Below, in pieces: positions 36,272 to 44,839 of a stretch of 64,000 bases of DNA (positions are counted from its first letter, which is position 1; each line of letters starts with the position of its first letter). The stretch is from Micromonospora profundi. GTDB taxonomy: Bacteria > Actinomycetota > Actinomycetes > Mycobacteriales > Micromonosporaceae. The translations under genes and the position numbers were made by a program. The stretch lies in assembly GCF_011927785.1 (NCBI RefSeq), contig NZ_JAATJK010000001.1, positions 124,001 through 188,000 on the forward strand. Reading direction: 5' to 3'. Under the pieces are notes generated by a model. That model had not been told where the DNA came from. It saw nothing but the letters and a program-made list of their open reading frames with translations, and did no database searches.

Positions 36272-37516
36272 GTGGCGTCCACCTTCTCGGTCATCACCGG
36301 CAACCGCAGCTTCCGCAACCTCTTCCTCGCCGAACTCGTGGTCTTCGGCGCCGACTGGTTCGTCATGGTCCCGCTGCTTGTGCTGCTGCCCCACCTGACC
36401 GGAAGCGGAGTCTGGGGCGCCCTGGTGCTGGCGGTGGACACCGGCATCGTGGCGCTGCTGCTGCCGTACACCGGCACGGTGGCCGACCGGTTCGACAGGC
36501 GGAAGGTCATGATCGCGGCGAACGTGGCCGCGCTGGTGGGCGTACTCCTGCTGCTCGGCGTGCGAAGCGCCGGCACGGCGTGGCTGGCGCTGGTGGCCAT
36601 CGGCGTGGTCGCGGTCGCCAAGGCCTTCTACTCGCCGGCCGCCCAGGCCGCGCTGCCCAACGTGCTCCGGCCGCACGAACTGGCCGCAGGCAACGCGGTG
36701 GCGGGCTCGGCCTGGGGCACCATGACAGTGGTCGGCGCATCGCTCGGCGGCGTGCTCAGCTCGGCCGCCGGCCCGTACATCTGCTTCTGGGTGGCAGGGG
36801 TCGGCCTGGCGCTCGCCGCGGGCCTGGCCACCCGGATCCGCCGTCCGTTGCAGGCGGAGCGCGACCCGGAGCTGCCGGTCCAGCGGACCTGGCCGGCGGT
36901 CCGCGAGGCGCTCGGCTACATCGGGCACCGGCCCCGCGTGCTGGCGCTTGTCACAGTCAAGTCGGCGGTCGGTCTGGGCAACGGGGTGCTCACCGTGTTC
37001 CCGCTGCTCGCCGGCGTGTACGGGGTCGGTCCGCTCGGCGCCGGCCTGCTCTTCGCGGTACGCGGTGCCGGTGCGCTGGTGGGGCCGATCCTGATGCGTC
37101 GGGTGCTGACCAATCGGTCCTGGCTGCTTCCCGGGCTCGCCGTGTCCATGTCGCTGTACGGCCTGTCCTACCTGGGTACGTCGGTGGTCCGCTGGTTTCC
37201 CCTGGTGCTGCTGCTGGTCTTCCTGGCGCACTTCGCGGGCGGCAGCAACTGGGTGATGTCGAACTTCGCCCTTCAGGGCGAGGTGCCGGACCGGTTGCGC
37301 CGGCGTGTCTTCGCCACCGACATGATGCTCGCGACGCTCGCCATCTCGGTGAGCCAACTGGCGGTGGCCCTCGTGGTGGACGTCGTGGACGAACGGGTCG
37401 TGCTGGCCGGCTGTGGTCTGGTCACCCTCGTGTACGCGATCGGCTGGCGAATCGCCACCCGCAAGCTCTCGCTGACCGACCCGGTCGCCGAGCCGGTTCC
37501 GAACCCGACAGGCTGA
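36272..37516 (+). CDS. MFS transporter, EntS/MFS_3-like
   Basis: 414-aa major facilitator with about 12 helices, of the type often called MFS_3 (EntS-like exporters). Seen: NRSFRNLFLAELVVFGADWF start, motif A GTVADRFDRRKVMI, FYSPAAQAALPNVL and the helix 7 region GNGVLTVFPLLAGVYGVG with motif A repeat LMRRVLTNRSW. Substrate unknown. GTG at 36272 appears leaderless. Stands alone between RND pump and thrB. Confidence 0.88.
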   Translation: MASTFSVITGNRSFRNLFLAELVVFGADWFVMVPLLVLLPHLTGSGVWGALVLAVDTGIVALLLPYTGTVADRFDRRKVMIAANVAALVGVLLLLGVRSAGTAWLALVAIGVVAVAKAFYSPAAQAALPNVLRPHELAAGNAVAGSAWGTMTVVGASLGGVLSSAAGPYICFWVAGVGLALAAGLATRIRRPLQAERDPELPVQRTWPAVREALGYIGHRPRVLALVTVKSAVGLGNGVLTVFPLLAGVYGVGPLGAGLLFAVRGAGALVGPILMRRVLTNRSWLLPGLAVSMSLYGLSYLGTSVVRWFPLVLLLVFLAHFAGGSNWVMSNFALQGEVPDRLRRRVFATDMMLATLAISVSQLAVALVVDVVDERVVLAGCGLVTLVYAIGWRIATRKLSLTDPVAEPVPNPTG

Positions 37517-37566
37517 CCCGCGGTCCCATGCTGCGGGCACCGCATCGGATCGTCGGTGCCGACCCC

Positions 37567-37572
37567 TAGCAT
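37567..37572 (+). promoter_or_regulatory. -10 box of thrB, leaderless type
   Basis: TAGCAT ending 6 nt before the thrB GTG at 37579; no Shine-Dalgarno. thrB is therefore probably transcribed apart from thrC, 5 kb away. Confidence 0.5.
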
Positions 37573-37578
37573 GGGCGC

Positions 37579-38523
37579 GTGCCGACGAACTTCACCGCTG
37601 GGCCGGTCCGGGTCCGGGTCCCCGCCACCAGCGCCAACCTGGGCCCCGGCTTCGACGCGCTCGGTCTCGCCCTCGGGCTCTACGACGACCTGGCTGCCGA
37701 GGTCGCGCCCGCCGGCGTCCGGGTGACGGTGACCGGTCAGGGCGCGGGCGAGTTGCCGACCGACGACCGGCACCTGGTGGTACGGGCCATGCGCGCGACT
37801 TTCGACGTGCTCGGCGGGCAACCCGCCGGGCTGGCCGTGGAGTGCGTCAACCGGATCCCGCAGGCACGCGGGCTGGGCTCGTCGTCCGCCGCGATCGTCG
37901 CCGGGGTGCTCCTGGCCCGTGCCCTGGTCACCGACGGGGAGGACCGACTGGACGAGCCTGGTGTGCTCGGGCTGGCCGCCGAGATCGAGGGCCATCCCGA
38001 CAACGTGGCGCCGTGCCTGCTTGGCGGTTTCACGCTCGCCTGGTCCGAGCCGACCGGTGCCCGAGCGGTGTCGCTGGCGGTCGCCGAGGGGGTGCGGCCC
38101 ACCGTTTTTGTGCCGTCCGAGCGTGGCCTCACCGCGACCGCGCGGGCCGCCCTGCCGGCCACAGTGCCGCACGCCGACGCCGCGTTCACCGCGGGGAGGG
38201 CGGCGCTTCTGGTCCACGCGCTGACCGCAGATCCGTCGCTGTTGCTGCCGGCCACCGTCGACCGACTGCACCAGGATTACCGCGCAGCCGGGATGCCTGC
38301 GACATTTGCGCTGGTCAACGAGTTGCGCGCGGCGGGTGTGGCGGCTGTGGTCAGTGGGGCGGGGCCGACCGTGCTGGCGCTGAGCGAGCCGCCAGCGGAT
38401 TTCCCGCTGGGAACAGACTGGGAGTTCTGGAAGTTACCGATAGACGTCAGCGGTGCCCGGGTCGCCCGGGGTAGACTTGGACACGCCGAGCGGGACCCTG
38501 TTGCCGCAGGTCGGAAGAGTTGA
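37579..38523 (+). CDS. thrB: Homoserine kinase
   Basis: 314-aa GHMP kinase that phosphorylates homoserine to O-phosphohomoserine, the ThrC substrate. Seen: PATSANLGPGFDALGLALG (GHMP motif 1), PQARGLGSSSAAIVAG (ATP loop, motif 2) and VSGAGPTVLAL (motif 3). GTG start at 37579. Separated from hom-thrC by the RND and MFS genes, an insertion into the usual hom-thrC-thrB order. Confidence 0.95.
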   Translation: MPTNFTAGPVRVRVPATSANLGPGFDALGLALGLYDDLAAEVAPAGVRVTVTGQGAGELPTDDRHLVVRAMRATFDVLGGQPAGLAVECVNRIPQARGLGSSSAAIVAGVLLARALVTDGEDRLDEPGVLGLAAEIEGHPDNVAPCLLGGFTLAWSEPTGARAVSLAVAEGVRPTVFVPSERGLTATARAALPATVPHADAAFTAGRAALLVHALTADPSLLLPATVDRLHQDYRAAGMPATFALVNELRAAGVAAVVSGAGPTVLALSEPPADFPLGTDWEFWKLPIDVSGARVARGRLGHAERDPVAAGRKS

Positions 38524-38816
38524 TTACGCTCTAGACCTAGCACAGCCGCGAAGCACGCGATCTCCTGCGGGGCGGCGCTCCCCGAAGCTTTCGGCGGTCA
38601 GCCCGTCACCCCTGCTCAAGGCCCACGCCGCACCGCAGTTTCCACAGGTCGCCGCAGACGGCGAGACCTGCTCACCGATGTTGGTGAGTCGGGAAACCAC
38701 CGGCTGCTGTGTCACAGACTCCCGCGACGCGTCCTTGCGAGGCGGGTGCACCGAGGCCGCCCGGCCACCTGAGTTCCGACTCCGGGCAGTCCCGGCCTAT
38801 CGAGGGAAGGAATCCA
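38524..38816 (+). other. Gene-free leader region before rho
   Basis: 293 nt between thrB and rho. No credible ORF. TAGACC (38532-38537) could be a -10 box, giving a rho leader of about 270 nt. Long leaders are common for rho, which regulates itself by termination, but no specific structure was identified. Confidence 0.4.
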
Positions 38817-41012
38817 TTGAGCGACACCACCGACGTGACGTCGGATGTTTCCAACGTCGCTGGCGATGCCACCGCTGCCGCCCCCGCCCGTCGTCGGCGC
38901 AGCGGCACCGGTCTGTCGGCGATGCTGCTGCCAGAGCTGCAGAGCTTGGCCGCGTCGCTCGGCATTTCCGGCACGGCTCGCATGCGTAAAGGTGAGCTGA
39001 TCGCCGCGATCTCCGAGCGGCAGGGCGGCAACGCTGCCGGGACCCCTCGACCGCGGGCTGAGGTCGCGGCTGCGGCCGCTCCGGCCCGTGAGGAGGTGCG
39101 CGAGACAGTGGATCGCCCGGCGGCCGAGGGTCGCAGCACCGACCAGGCGCCGGCCGAGCCGGCCACCGAGACCGCGAGTCGGGGTCGTACCCGGCGGACC
39201 CGTACCGCCCCGGCTGAGGGCCGCACCACGGGGGCGCGCAGCACCGAGCCGCGCGCCGCTGAGCCCAGCGCCGAGGCGCAGACCACAGAGCCACGTGCCA
39301 CCGAGGTACGCAGCACCGAGGGACGTGCCGCTGAGGCGCGTACCGACGAGGTGGAGACCGGCGAGCGGGCCGATCGCGGCGAGAACCGCCGGGACCGGGC
39401 CGAGCGTCCGGAGCGTGCCGAGCGTCCGGACCGGGGCGAGCGTGCCGACCGGGGTGACCGTTCGGAGCGGGGCGATCGCAACGATCGGGGCGAGCGTGCC
39501 GATCGGGGCGAGCGTGCCGATCGGGGCGAGCGTGCCGACCGGGGTGAGCGTGCCGAGCGCGGCGAGCGTAACGAGCGGAGCGAGCGTTCCGACCGGGGCG
39601 ACCGTAACGACCGGGGCGACCGCAACGACCGGGGCGAGCGTTCCGACCGGGGCGAGCGTGCCGAGCGCAACGACCGGCCAGAGCGTGCCGACCGCGGCGA
39701 CCGCAACGACCGTGGTCAGCGGGTCGAGCGGGACAACGACGATGACGACGGCGAGGGCGGCGGCCGGCGTGGCCGGCGCAGCCGTTTCCGGGACCGCCGT
39801 CGCGGTCGCGGCGAGCGCGCCGAGACCGGTGGCGACACCGGTGGTCGCGAGCCGCAGGTCGGCGAGGACGACGTCCTCGTCCCCGTGGCCGGCATCATCG
39901 ACGTGCTCGACAACTACGCCTTCGTGCGGACGACCGGCTACCTCGCCGGCCCGAACGACGTGTACGTCTCGATGTCCCAGATCAAGAAGTACGGCCTGCG
40001 TCGCGGTGACGCGATCACCGGCGCGGTGCGTGCCAACCGCGAGGGTGGCAACAGCGGTGACCAGCGGCGGGACAAGTACAACCCGCTGATGCGGCTGGAC
40101 ACGATCAACGGGATGGAGCCGGAGGAGGCGCGGCGCCGGCCGGAGTTCTACAAGCTCACGCCGCTCTACCCGCAGGAGCGCCTGCGGCTGGAGACCGAGC
40201 CGCACATCCTCACCACACGGGTCATCGACCTGGTCATGCCGATCGGCAAGGGTCAGCGGGCACTCATCCAGTCGCCGCCGAAGGCGGGTAAGACGATGGT
40301 GCTCCAGGCGATCGCTAACGCGATCACGCACAACAACCCGGAGTGCCACCTGATGGTGGTGCTTGTGGACGAGCGGCCCGAAGAGGTCACCGACATGCAG
40401 CGGTCGATCAAGGGCGAGGTCGTCGCGGCCACGTTCGACCGTCCGCCGCAGGACCACACCACGGTGGCCGAGCTGGCGATCGAGCGGGCGAAGCGCCTGG
40501 TCGAGCTGGGGCACGACGTCGTCGTGCTGCTCGACTCGGTGACCCGGCTCGGTCGGTCGTACAACCTGGCGGCGCCGGCCAGCGGTCGGATCATGTCGGG
40601 TGGTATCGACTCCACAGCTCTCTACCCGCCGAAGCGGTTCCTCGGTGCGGCTCGCAACATCGAGAACGGTGGCTCGCTGACCATCATCGCCACTGCCCTG
40701 GTGGAGACCGGTTCCATGGCGGACACGGTCATCTTCGAGGAGTTCAAGGGCACCGGTAACGCGGAGCTGAAGCTGGACCGGAAGATCGCTGACAAGCGGA
40801 CCTTCCCGGCCATCGACATCAACCCGTCCGGTACCCGTAAGGAAGAGGTCCTGCTGGCGCCGGAGGAGTTGGTGATCCTCCACAAGCTCCGCAAGGTCCT
40901 GCACTCGCTGGACTCGCAGGCGGCGATGGACCTGCTGCTCGACAAGCTCAAGCACACCCGTACCAACATCGAGTTCCTGATGCAGATCGCGAAGTCGACG
41001 CCGGGGGAGTGA
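38817..41012 (+). CDS. rho: Transcription termination factor Rho with large insertion
   Basis: 731-aa Rho (E. coli Rho is 419). Hexameric RNA-dependent ATPase that ends transcripts. TTG at 38817 with GAAGGAA upstream gives SDTTDVTSDVSN. Domains: Rho N-terminal SAP-like (about 34-72: LLPELQSLAASLGISGTARM), then an Ala/Glu then Arg/Asp-rich insertion (about 75-355), cold-shock RNA-binding domain (GIIDVLDNYAFVRTTGYL, about 360-440), ATPase with Walker A PPKAGKTMVL (about 487) and Walker B VVVLLDSVTRLGRSYN. The insertion is characteristic of high-GC actinobacterial Rho, may add RNA binding or condensate formation, and its hexapeptide repeats vary between strains. A strong hairpin follows. Confidence 0.96.
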   Translation: MSDTTDVTSDVSNVAGDATAAAPARRRRSGTGLSAMLLPELQSLAASLGISGTARMRKGELIAAISERQGGNAAGTPRPRAEVAAAAAPAREEVRETVDRPAAEGRSTDQAPAEPATETASRGRTRRTRTAPAEGRTTGARSTEPRAAEPSAEAQTTEPRATEVRSTEGRAAEARTDEVETGERADRGENRRDRAERPERAERPDRGERADRGDRSERGDRNDRGERADRGERADRGERADRGERAERGERNERSERSDRGDRNDRGDRNDRGERSDRGERAERNDRPERADRGDRNDRGQRVERDNDDDDGEGGGRRGRRSRFRDRRRGRGERAETGGDTGGREPQVGEDDVLVPVAGIIDVLDNYAFVRTTGYLAGPNDVYVSMSQIKKYGLRRGDAITGAVRANREGGNSGDQRRDKYNPLMRLDTINGMEPEEARRRPEFYKLTPLYPQERLRLETEPHILTTRVIDLVMPIGKGQRALIQSPPKAGKTMVLQAIANAITHNNPECHLMVVLVDERPEEVTDMQRSIKGEVVAATFDRPPQDHTTVAELAIERAKRLVELGHDVVVLLDSVTRLGRSYNLAAPASGRIMSGGIDSTALYPPKRFLGAARNIENGGSLTIIATALVETGSMADTVIFEEFKGTGNAELKLDRKIADKRTFPAIDINPSGTRKEEVLLAPEELVILHKLRKVLHSLDSQAAMDLLLDKLKHTRTNIEFLMQIAKSTPGE
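39424..39722 (+). repeat. 18-bp tandem repeats inside rho
   Basis: About 15-16 imperfect copies of an 18-bp unit, consensus GGCGAGCGTGCCGACCGG, coding for RGERAD-like hexapeptides (variants with S, N, D or E). In frame, so length changes keep the protein intact. Confidence 0.85.
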
Positions 41013-41027
41013 CCACTCTCGGGTGAG

Positions 41028-41072
41028 ACACGACGAAGGGGCACGGCCGTGTGGCGTGCCCCTTCGTCGTGT
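41028..41072 (+). terminator. Strong terminator after rho
   Basis: Perfect 18-bp stem ACACGACGAAGGGGCACG (41028-41045) with 41055-41072, loop GCCGTGTGG, 15 nt after the stop. Confidence 0.85.
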
Positions 41073-41130
41073 CCGCTCGCTGCCTCTGCTCTGCTTCAGC
41101 GGGGCAGCACTCCGACCGTGCACTCACGCC

Positions 41131-41180
41131 GCCGGACGCCGCCGGACGCCGCCGGACGCCGCCGGACGCCGCCGGACGGC
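41131..41180. repeat. Five copies of a 10-bp tandem repeat
   Basis: GCCGGACGCC repeated at 41131, 41141, 41151, 41161 and, with two changes, 41171, about 90 nt before the secreted phosphoesterase gene. A slippage-prone tract that may change promoter spacing. Confidence 0.85.
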
Positions 41181-41268
41181 GTCAGCGGGCAGCCCGAGAG
41201 CGGAATTTTCCTTCGGTTCAGCCGACAGGTCTTGAAACTTCTATTCATTGGCGGGTTGACTGTCGTCC

Positions 41269-44200
41269 ATGCGTACCCGCAGACGATCCGCCCGCCGCAC
41301 CGGCGTCCTGCTGCTGACGCCGCTGCTCGCCCTGGCCGTGCCGCTGCCGGCCACCGCCGCACCCGTAGCCCCACCCGCCGCGCCCGCGACCCGGTCCGTC
41401 GCCGCCGCGTCCACCGGGCTGGCCGCGCCCACGATCGCGGAGGACGCGCCGCCCGCGTCGTCCCGGCCGGCGGACTCGACCAGCCTGGCCGCCGACCCGG
41501 CGGCCGCGACCGCGGCGACCGCCCCGACGGCCGCCGCCGGTGGCCTGGAGCCGGCCGGCGGCCTGGAGACCACGAAGGCCACCCGGCCGGTCGCGCCAGG
41601 CGTGCAACTGACGTCCTTCGACAGGTACGACGCCGACGGCTGGCTGCGTGCCGACGCGCTCACCACTGATCTCACCGGCGGCGCCACCGTCGACTACGTC
41701 AACTCGGGGGCGGTCAGCCGGGCCGAGCCACTGCGCAAGGCGGTGGACGACTCCCGTGCGGTCGCCGCCGTCAACGGCGACTTCTTCGACATCAACAACT
41801 CCGGTGCCGCCCAGGGCGTCGGCGTCCGCGACGGTGAGCTGATCCAGTCGGCGGTCAGCGGTCACCGCAACGCGGTGGCGGTCACCACGAGCGGGCTCGG
41901 CCGGGTGATCGAGGTGAACTTCGACGGCAGCGCCACCCTGCCCAGCGGGCCGGTGCCGCTCACCCAGTTCAACAACCTGGTCCAGGCCGGCGGCATCGGG
42001 GCGTTCACCGAGTTGTGGGGGACGTACTCCCGGCAGCGTGCCGTGGAGGGCGCCGCCCGCGTGGTCGAAGTCACAGTGACCGGCGGTCGGGTGGCCACAG
42101 TGGCCGGCGTCGCCGGCAGCGGCCCGATCGCCGCCGGCAGCACCGTGCTGCTCGGCCGCGACGCGGGCGCGGACGCCCTCGCGGCGCTCCGACCGGGCGA
42201 CCCGGTGACTGTGGCCTGGCGACCCAAGCCGTCCGACGGCAGCACACTGCACGCGGCGGTCGGTGGCGGCAGCGTCCTGGTCCGCGACGGTGTGGTGCAG
42301 AGCATCGCCGACCCGACGCTCGCCCCACGCACCGCAGTCGGGTTCAGCGCCGACGGTCGGAAAATGATCATGCTGACGGTGGACGGACGCCAGGTCGACA
42401 GCCGTGGCGTGACGCAGACCGAGATGGGCCGGATGATGGCGGAGCTGGGCGCCCACCACGCGCTCAACCTCGACGGCGGTGGGTCGTCGACGCTGCTGGC
42501 GAGGGAGCCGGGCGCGTCGACAGTGCAGGTGGAGAACGGCCCGTCCGACGGCAGCGAACGGGCCGTGCCCAACGGCCTGGCCATCTACGCCCCGAAGGGC
42601 AGCGGCCGACTCGCCGGCTTCTGGGTCGAGACGGCAAGCGACCCCACCGTCGCCCCGGGCGTCTCGCCGGTGCGCGGTGGCCGGCCCAACCGGGTCTTCC
42701 CCGGGCTGACCCGCACCCTCACCGCGGCCGGCTACGACGAGACGTACGGTCCGGCGGCCGGTGCGCCCGGATGGCGGGCGACACCTGCGGTACGTGGCCG
42801 GGTCGACAGCCGCGGCGTGTTCCGCGCGGGCGCACCGGGGGCAAGCACGGTCACCGCCGCACGTGGCCGGGCCACCGGCACGCTGGGTCTCACAGTGCTC
42901 GGCCCGCTGGCCCGGATCGGCTCCACAGTGCCGAGGGTGGGCCTGACCGGGCAGGACGGCAACGCCCTTGTCGGAGTGGTCGGGTACGACGCCGAGGGCA
43001 ACACCGCGCCCATCGAGCCGGCCGATATGACACTCGACTACGACCGGAACCTGCTGCGGATCACCCCGACCGGCGACGGCAACCTGAGCGTCACCGCGCT
43101 CCGGGGCACCGGCTCCGCCCTGGTGACCGTCCACGTCGGACGCGAGAGCACGGTTCTGCCGGTCACCGTCGGGCTGACCGACGTACCGGTCGCCGGATTC
43201 GACGACGCCGCGTCCTGGCGGTTCAGCCAGGCCCGGGCCAGCGGGTCGGTCGCGCCGGCGCCAGGGCACACCGGCACCGGCCTGCGCATGTCGTACGACT
43301 TCAGCCAGTCGACAGGCACGCGGGCCGCGTACGCCGACCCGCCCGCCTGGATCGAGGTGCCCGGCCAGCCGCAGGCGTTCGGCATGTGGATCCACGGCAA
43401 CGGCACCGGGGAGTGGCCCAGCCTGCACCTGCACGACGCCCAGGACACCCAGCACGTGCTGCGCGGTCCGCTGATCAGCTGGACCGGATGGCGGTACGTG
43501 GAGTTCGCGGTGCCGGCAGGCGTGCAGTACCCGGTGCGGGTGCGCCGCTTCTACGTGGCCGAGACGAACGCCGCCGCGCAGTACAGCAGCGAGGTGATCA
43601 TCGACGACCTGGTGGCGAAGGTGCCGCCCACTGTCGACGTGCCGGAGGCGTCGCCGCGTACCGATCGGGTGGTGGTCCGCGACGGCACTGTGGACGACGC
43701 GCCGTGGCGGTTCGCGGTGCTCTCCGACGCCCAGTTCGTCGCCGCCGCCCCGGACAGCAACCTTGTCGCCCAGGCCCGGCGGACGCTTCGCGAGGTGCGC
43801 GCGGCCCGGCCGGACTTCCTCCTGATCAACGGTGACTTCGTGGACACCGCCTACCCGGCGGACTTCGCGCTGGCGCGACGGATCCTCGACGAGGAGTTGG
43901 GTGACGCGCTGCCCTGGTACTACGTGCCCGGCAACCACGAGATCATGGGTGCCCCGATCAGCAACTTCGAGGCGGCGTTCGGTGCCACGTCACGGGTGTT
44001 CGACCACAACGGCACCCGGTTCGTCACGTTGAACTCGTCCACCGGGACGCTGCGCGGCGGCGGCTTCGACCAGGTGCGGATGCTGCGCGAGACGCTTGAC
44101 GCGGCGGCTACCGACCGGCGGGTCGGCTCGGTCGTCGTGCTGCACCACCACCCGGCACGCGATCCCAGCCCTGCCCAGGCCAGCCAACTCGGTGACCGTA

Positions 44201-44793
44201 AGGAGGCGGCGCTGTTGGAGCAGTGGCTCGCCGACTTCCAGCACCGCACCGGCAAGGGCGCGCTGTTCGTGGGCGGGCACGTCGGCACGTTCCACGCCGA
44301 CCGGGTGGACGGCGTGCCGTACGTGATCAACGGCAACGCGGGCAAGACGCCGTCCACCCCGGCCGACCAGGGCGGCTTCACCGGCTGGACGGAGTTCGGC
44401 GTCGACCCGGTCACCCCGGCCGAGGCTGATCGGGCCCGCCGTGACCCACTCGCCGAGGGGCCACGCTGGGTGGACGCGGAGTTCCACGCCCACCTGGACC
44501 GGCTCACGGTGAATGCCCCGCCCAGCGTGGCGGTCGGCAGCCCGGCTACGGTCACCGCCACGCTCACCCAACCGGACGGTCGTACGGTGCCGGTTGCCGC
44601 CCCGGTCAGCGCCGACTGGTCGGCCTCGCCGGGCGTTCACGTCGGCTCCGCGGCCGGCGTGCGTCCGTGGCACACGGCCCGCTTCGACCCGGTCACCGGC
44701 ACGCTTACCGCGCTGCGCGCCGCCGGACCCATCAGCCTCGCCGTCACCGTCAACGGCGTCCGCGCCGAGGCCACCGTCACCGTCACCCGGTGA
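41269..44793 (+). CDS. Secreted phosphodiester glycosidase-metallophosphoesterase fusion
   Basis: 1174-aa secreted protein. Signal peptide 1-31 (RTRRRSARR start, ATA cleavage). Residues about 100-440 are a NAGPA/DUF2233 phosphodiester glycosidase domain: AVNGDFFDINNSGAAQG (about 165-181), HHALNLDGGGSSTLLA (about 397-412). A beta-rich middle (about 440-800) resembles Ig-like and carbohydrate-binding modules. Residues about 812-1090 are a calcineurin-like metallophosphoesterase: FAVLSDAQF, LLINGDFVD, VPGNHEIMG, VVLHHHPA, FVGGHVGTFH, i.e. all five metal motifs, with the first Asp-x-His changed to Asp-x-Gln (SDAQF). A last beta domain follows. It may cut sugar-phosphate polymers such as teichoic acid or exogenous glycophosphates. 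ATG at 41269. Confidence 0.85.
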   Translation: MRTRRRSARRTGVLLLTPLLALAVPLPATAAPVAPPAAPATRSVAAASTGLAAPTIAEDAPPASSRPADSTSLAADPAAATAATAPTAAAGGLEPAGGLETTKATRPVAPGVQLTSFDRYDADGWLRADALTTDLTGGATVDYVNSGAVSRAEPLRKAVDDSRAVAAVNGDFFDINNSGAAQGVGVRDGELIQSAVSGHRNAVAVTTSGLGRVIEVNFDGSATLPSGPVPLTQFNNLVQAGGIGAFTELWGTYSRQRAVEGAARVVEVTVTGGRVATVAGVAGSGPIAAGSTVLLGRDAGADALAALRPGDPVTVAWRPKPSDGSTLHAAVGGGSVLVRDGVVQSIADPTLAPRTAVGFSADGRKMIMLTVDGRQVDSRGVTQTEMGRMMAELGAHHALNLDGGGSSTLLAREPGASTVQVENGPSDGSERAVPNGLAIYAPKGSGRLAGFWVETASDPTVAPGVSPVRGGRPNRVFPGLTRTLTAAGYDETYGPAAGAPGWRATPAVRGRVDSRGVFRAGAPGASTVTAARGRATGTLGLTVLGPLARIGSTVPRVGLTGQDGNALVGVVGYDAEGNTAPIEPADMTLDYDRNLLRITPTGDGNLSVTALRGTGSALVTVHVGRESTVLPVTVGLTDVPVAGFDDAASWRFSQARASGSVAPAPGHTGTGLRMSYDFSQSTGTRAAYADPPAWIEVPGQPQAFGMWIHGNGTGEWPSLHLHDAQDTQHVLRGPLISWTGWRYVEFAVPAGVQYPVRVRRFYVAETNAAAQYSSEVIIDDLVAKVPPTVDVPEASPRTDRVVVRDGTVDDAPWRFAVLSDAQFVAAAPDSNLVAQARRTLREVRAARPDFLLINGDFVDTAYPADFALARRILDEELGDALPWYYVPGNHEIMGAPISNFEAAFGATSRVFDHNGTRFVTLNSSTGTLRGGGFDQVRMLRETLDAAATDRRVGSVVVLHHHPARDPSPAQASQLGDRKEAALLEQWLADFQHRTGKGALFVGGHVGTFHADRVDGVPYVINGNAGKTPSTPADQGGFTGWTEFGVDPVTPAEADRARRDPLAEGPRWVDAEFHAHLDRLTVNAPPSVAVGSPATVTATLTQPDGRTVPVAAPVSADWSASPGVHVGSAAGVRPWHTARFDPVTGTLTALRAAGPISLAVTVNGVRAEATVTVTR

Positions 44794-44795
44794 CC

Positions 44796-44835
44796 TGTCC
44801 GGACGGGCTCCCCAGGCCGGGGGCCCGTCCGGACA
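44796..44835. terminator. Hairpin between convergent genes
   Basis: 13-bp stem TGTCCGGACGGGC (44796-44808) with 44823-44835, 14-nt loop, 3 nt after one stop and 5 nt before the other. Confidence 0.75.
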
Positions 44836-44839
44836 TCCC

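Noticed and set aside
39424..39722. CRISPR-like regular repeats
   Set aside because: 18-bp period without spacers, in frame within rho; encodes hexapeptide repeats.
41131..41180. CRISPR or iteron array
   Set aside because: Unit of only 10 bp, no spacers, no rep or cas gene.
41210..41268. PHO box before the secreted phosphoesterase gene
   Set aside because: One GGTTCAGCC match only; the required 11-bp direct repeats are not convincing.
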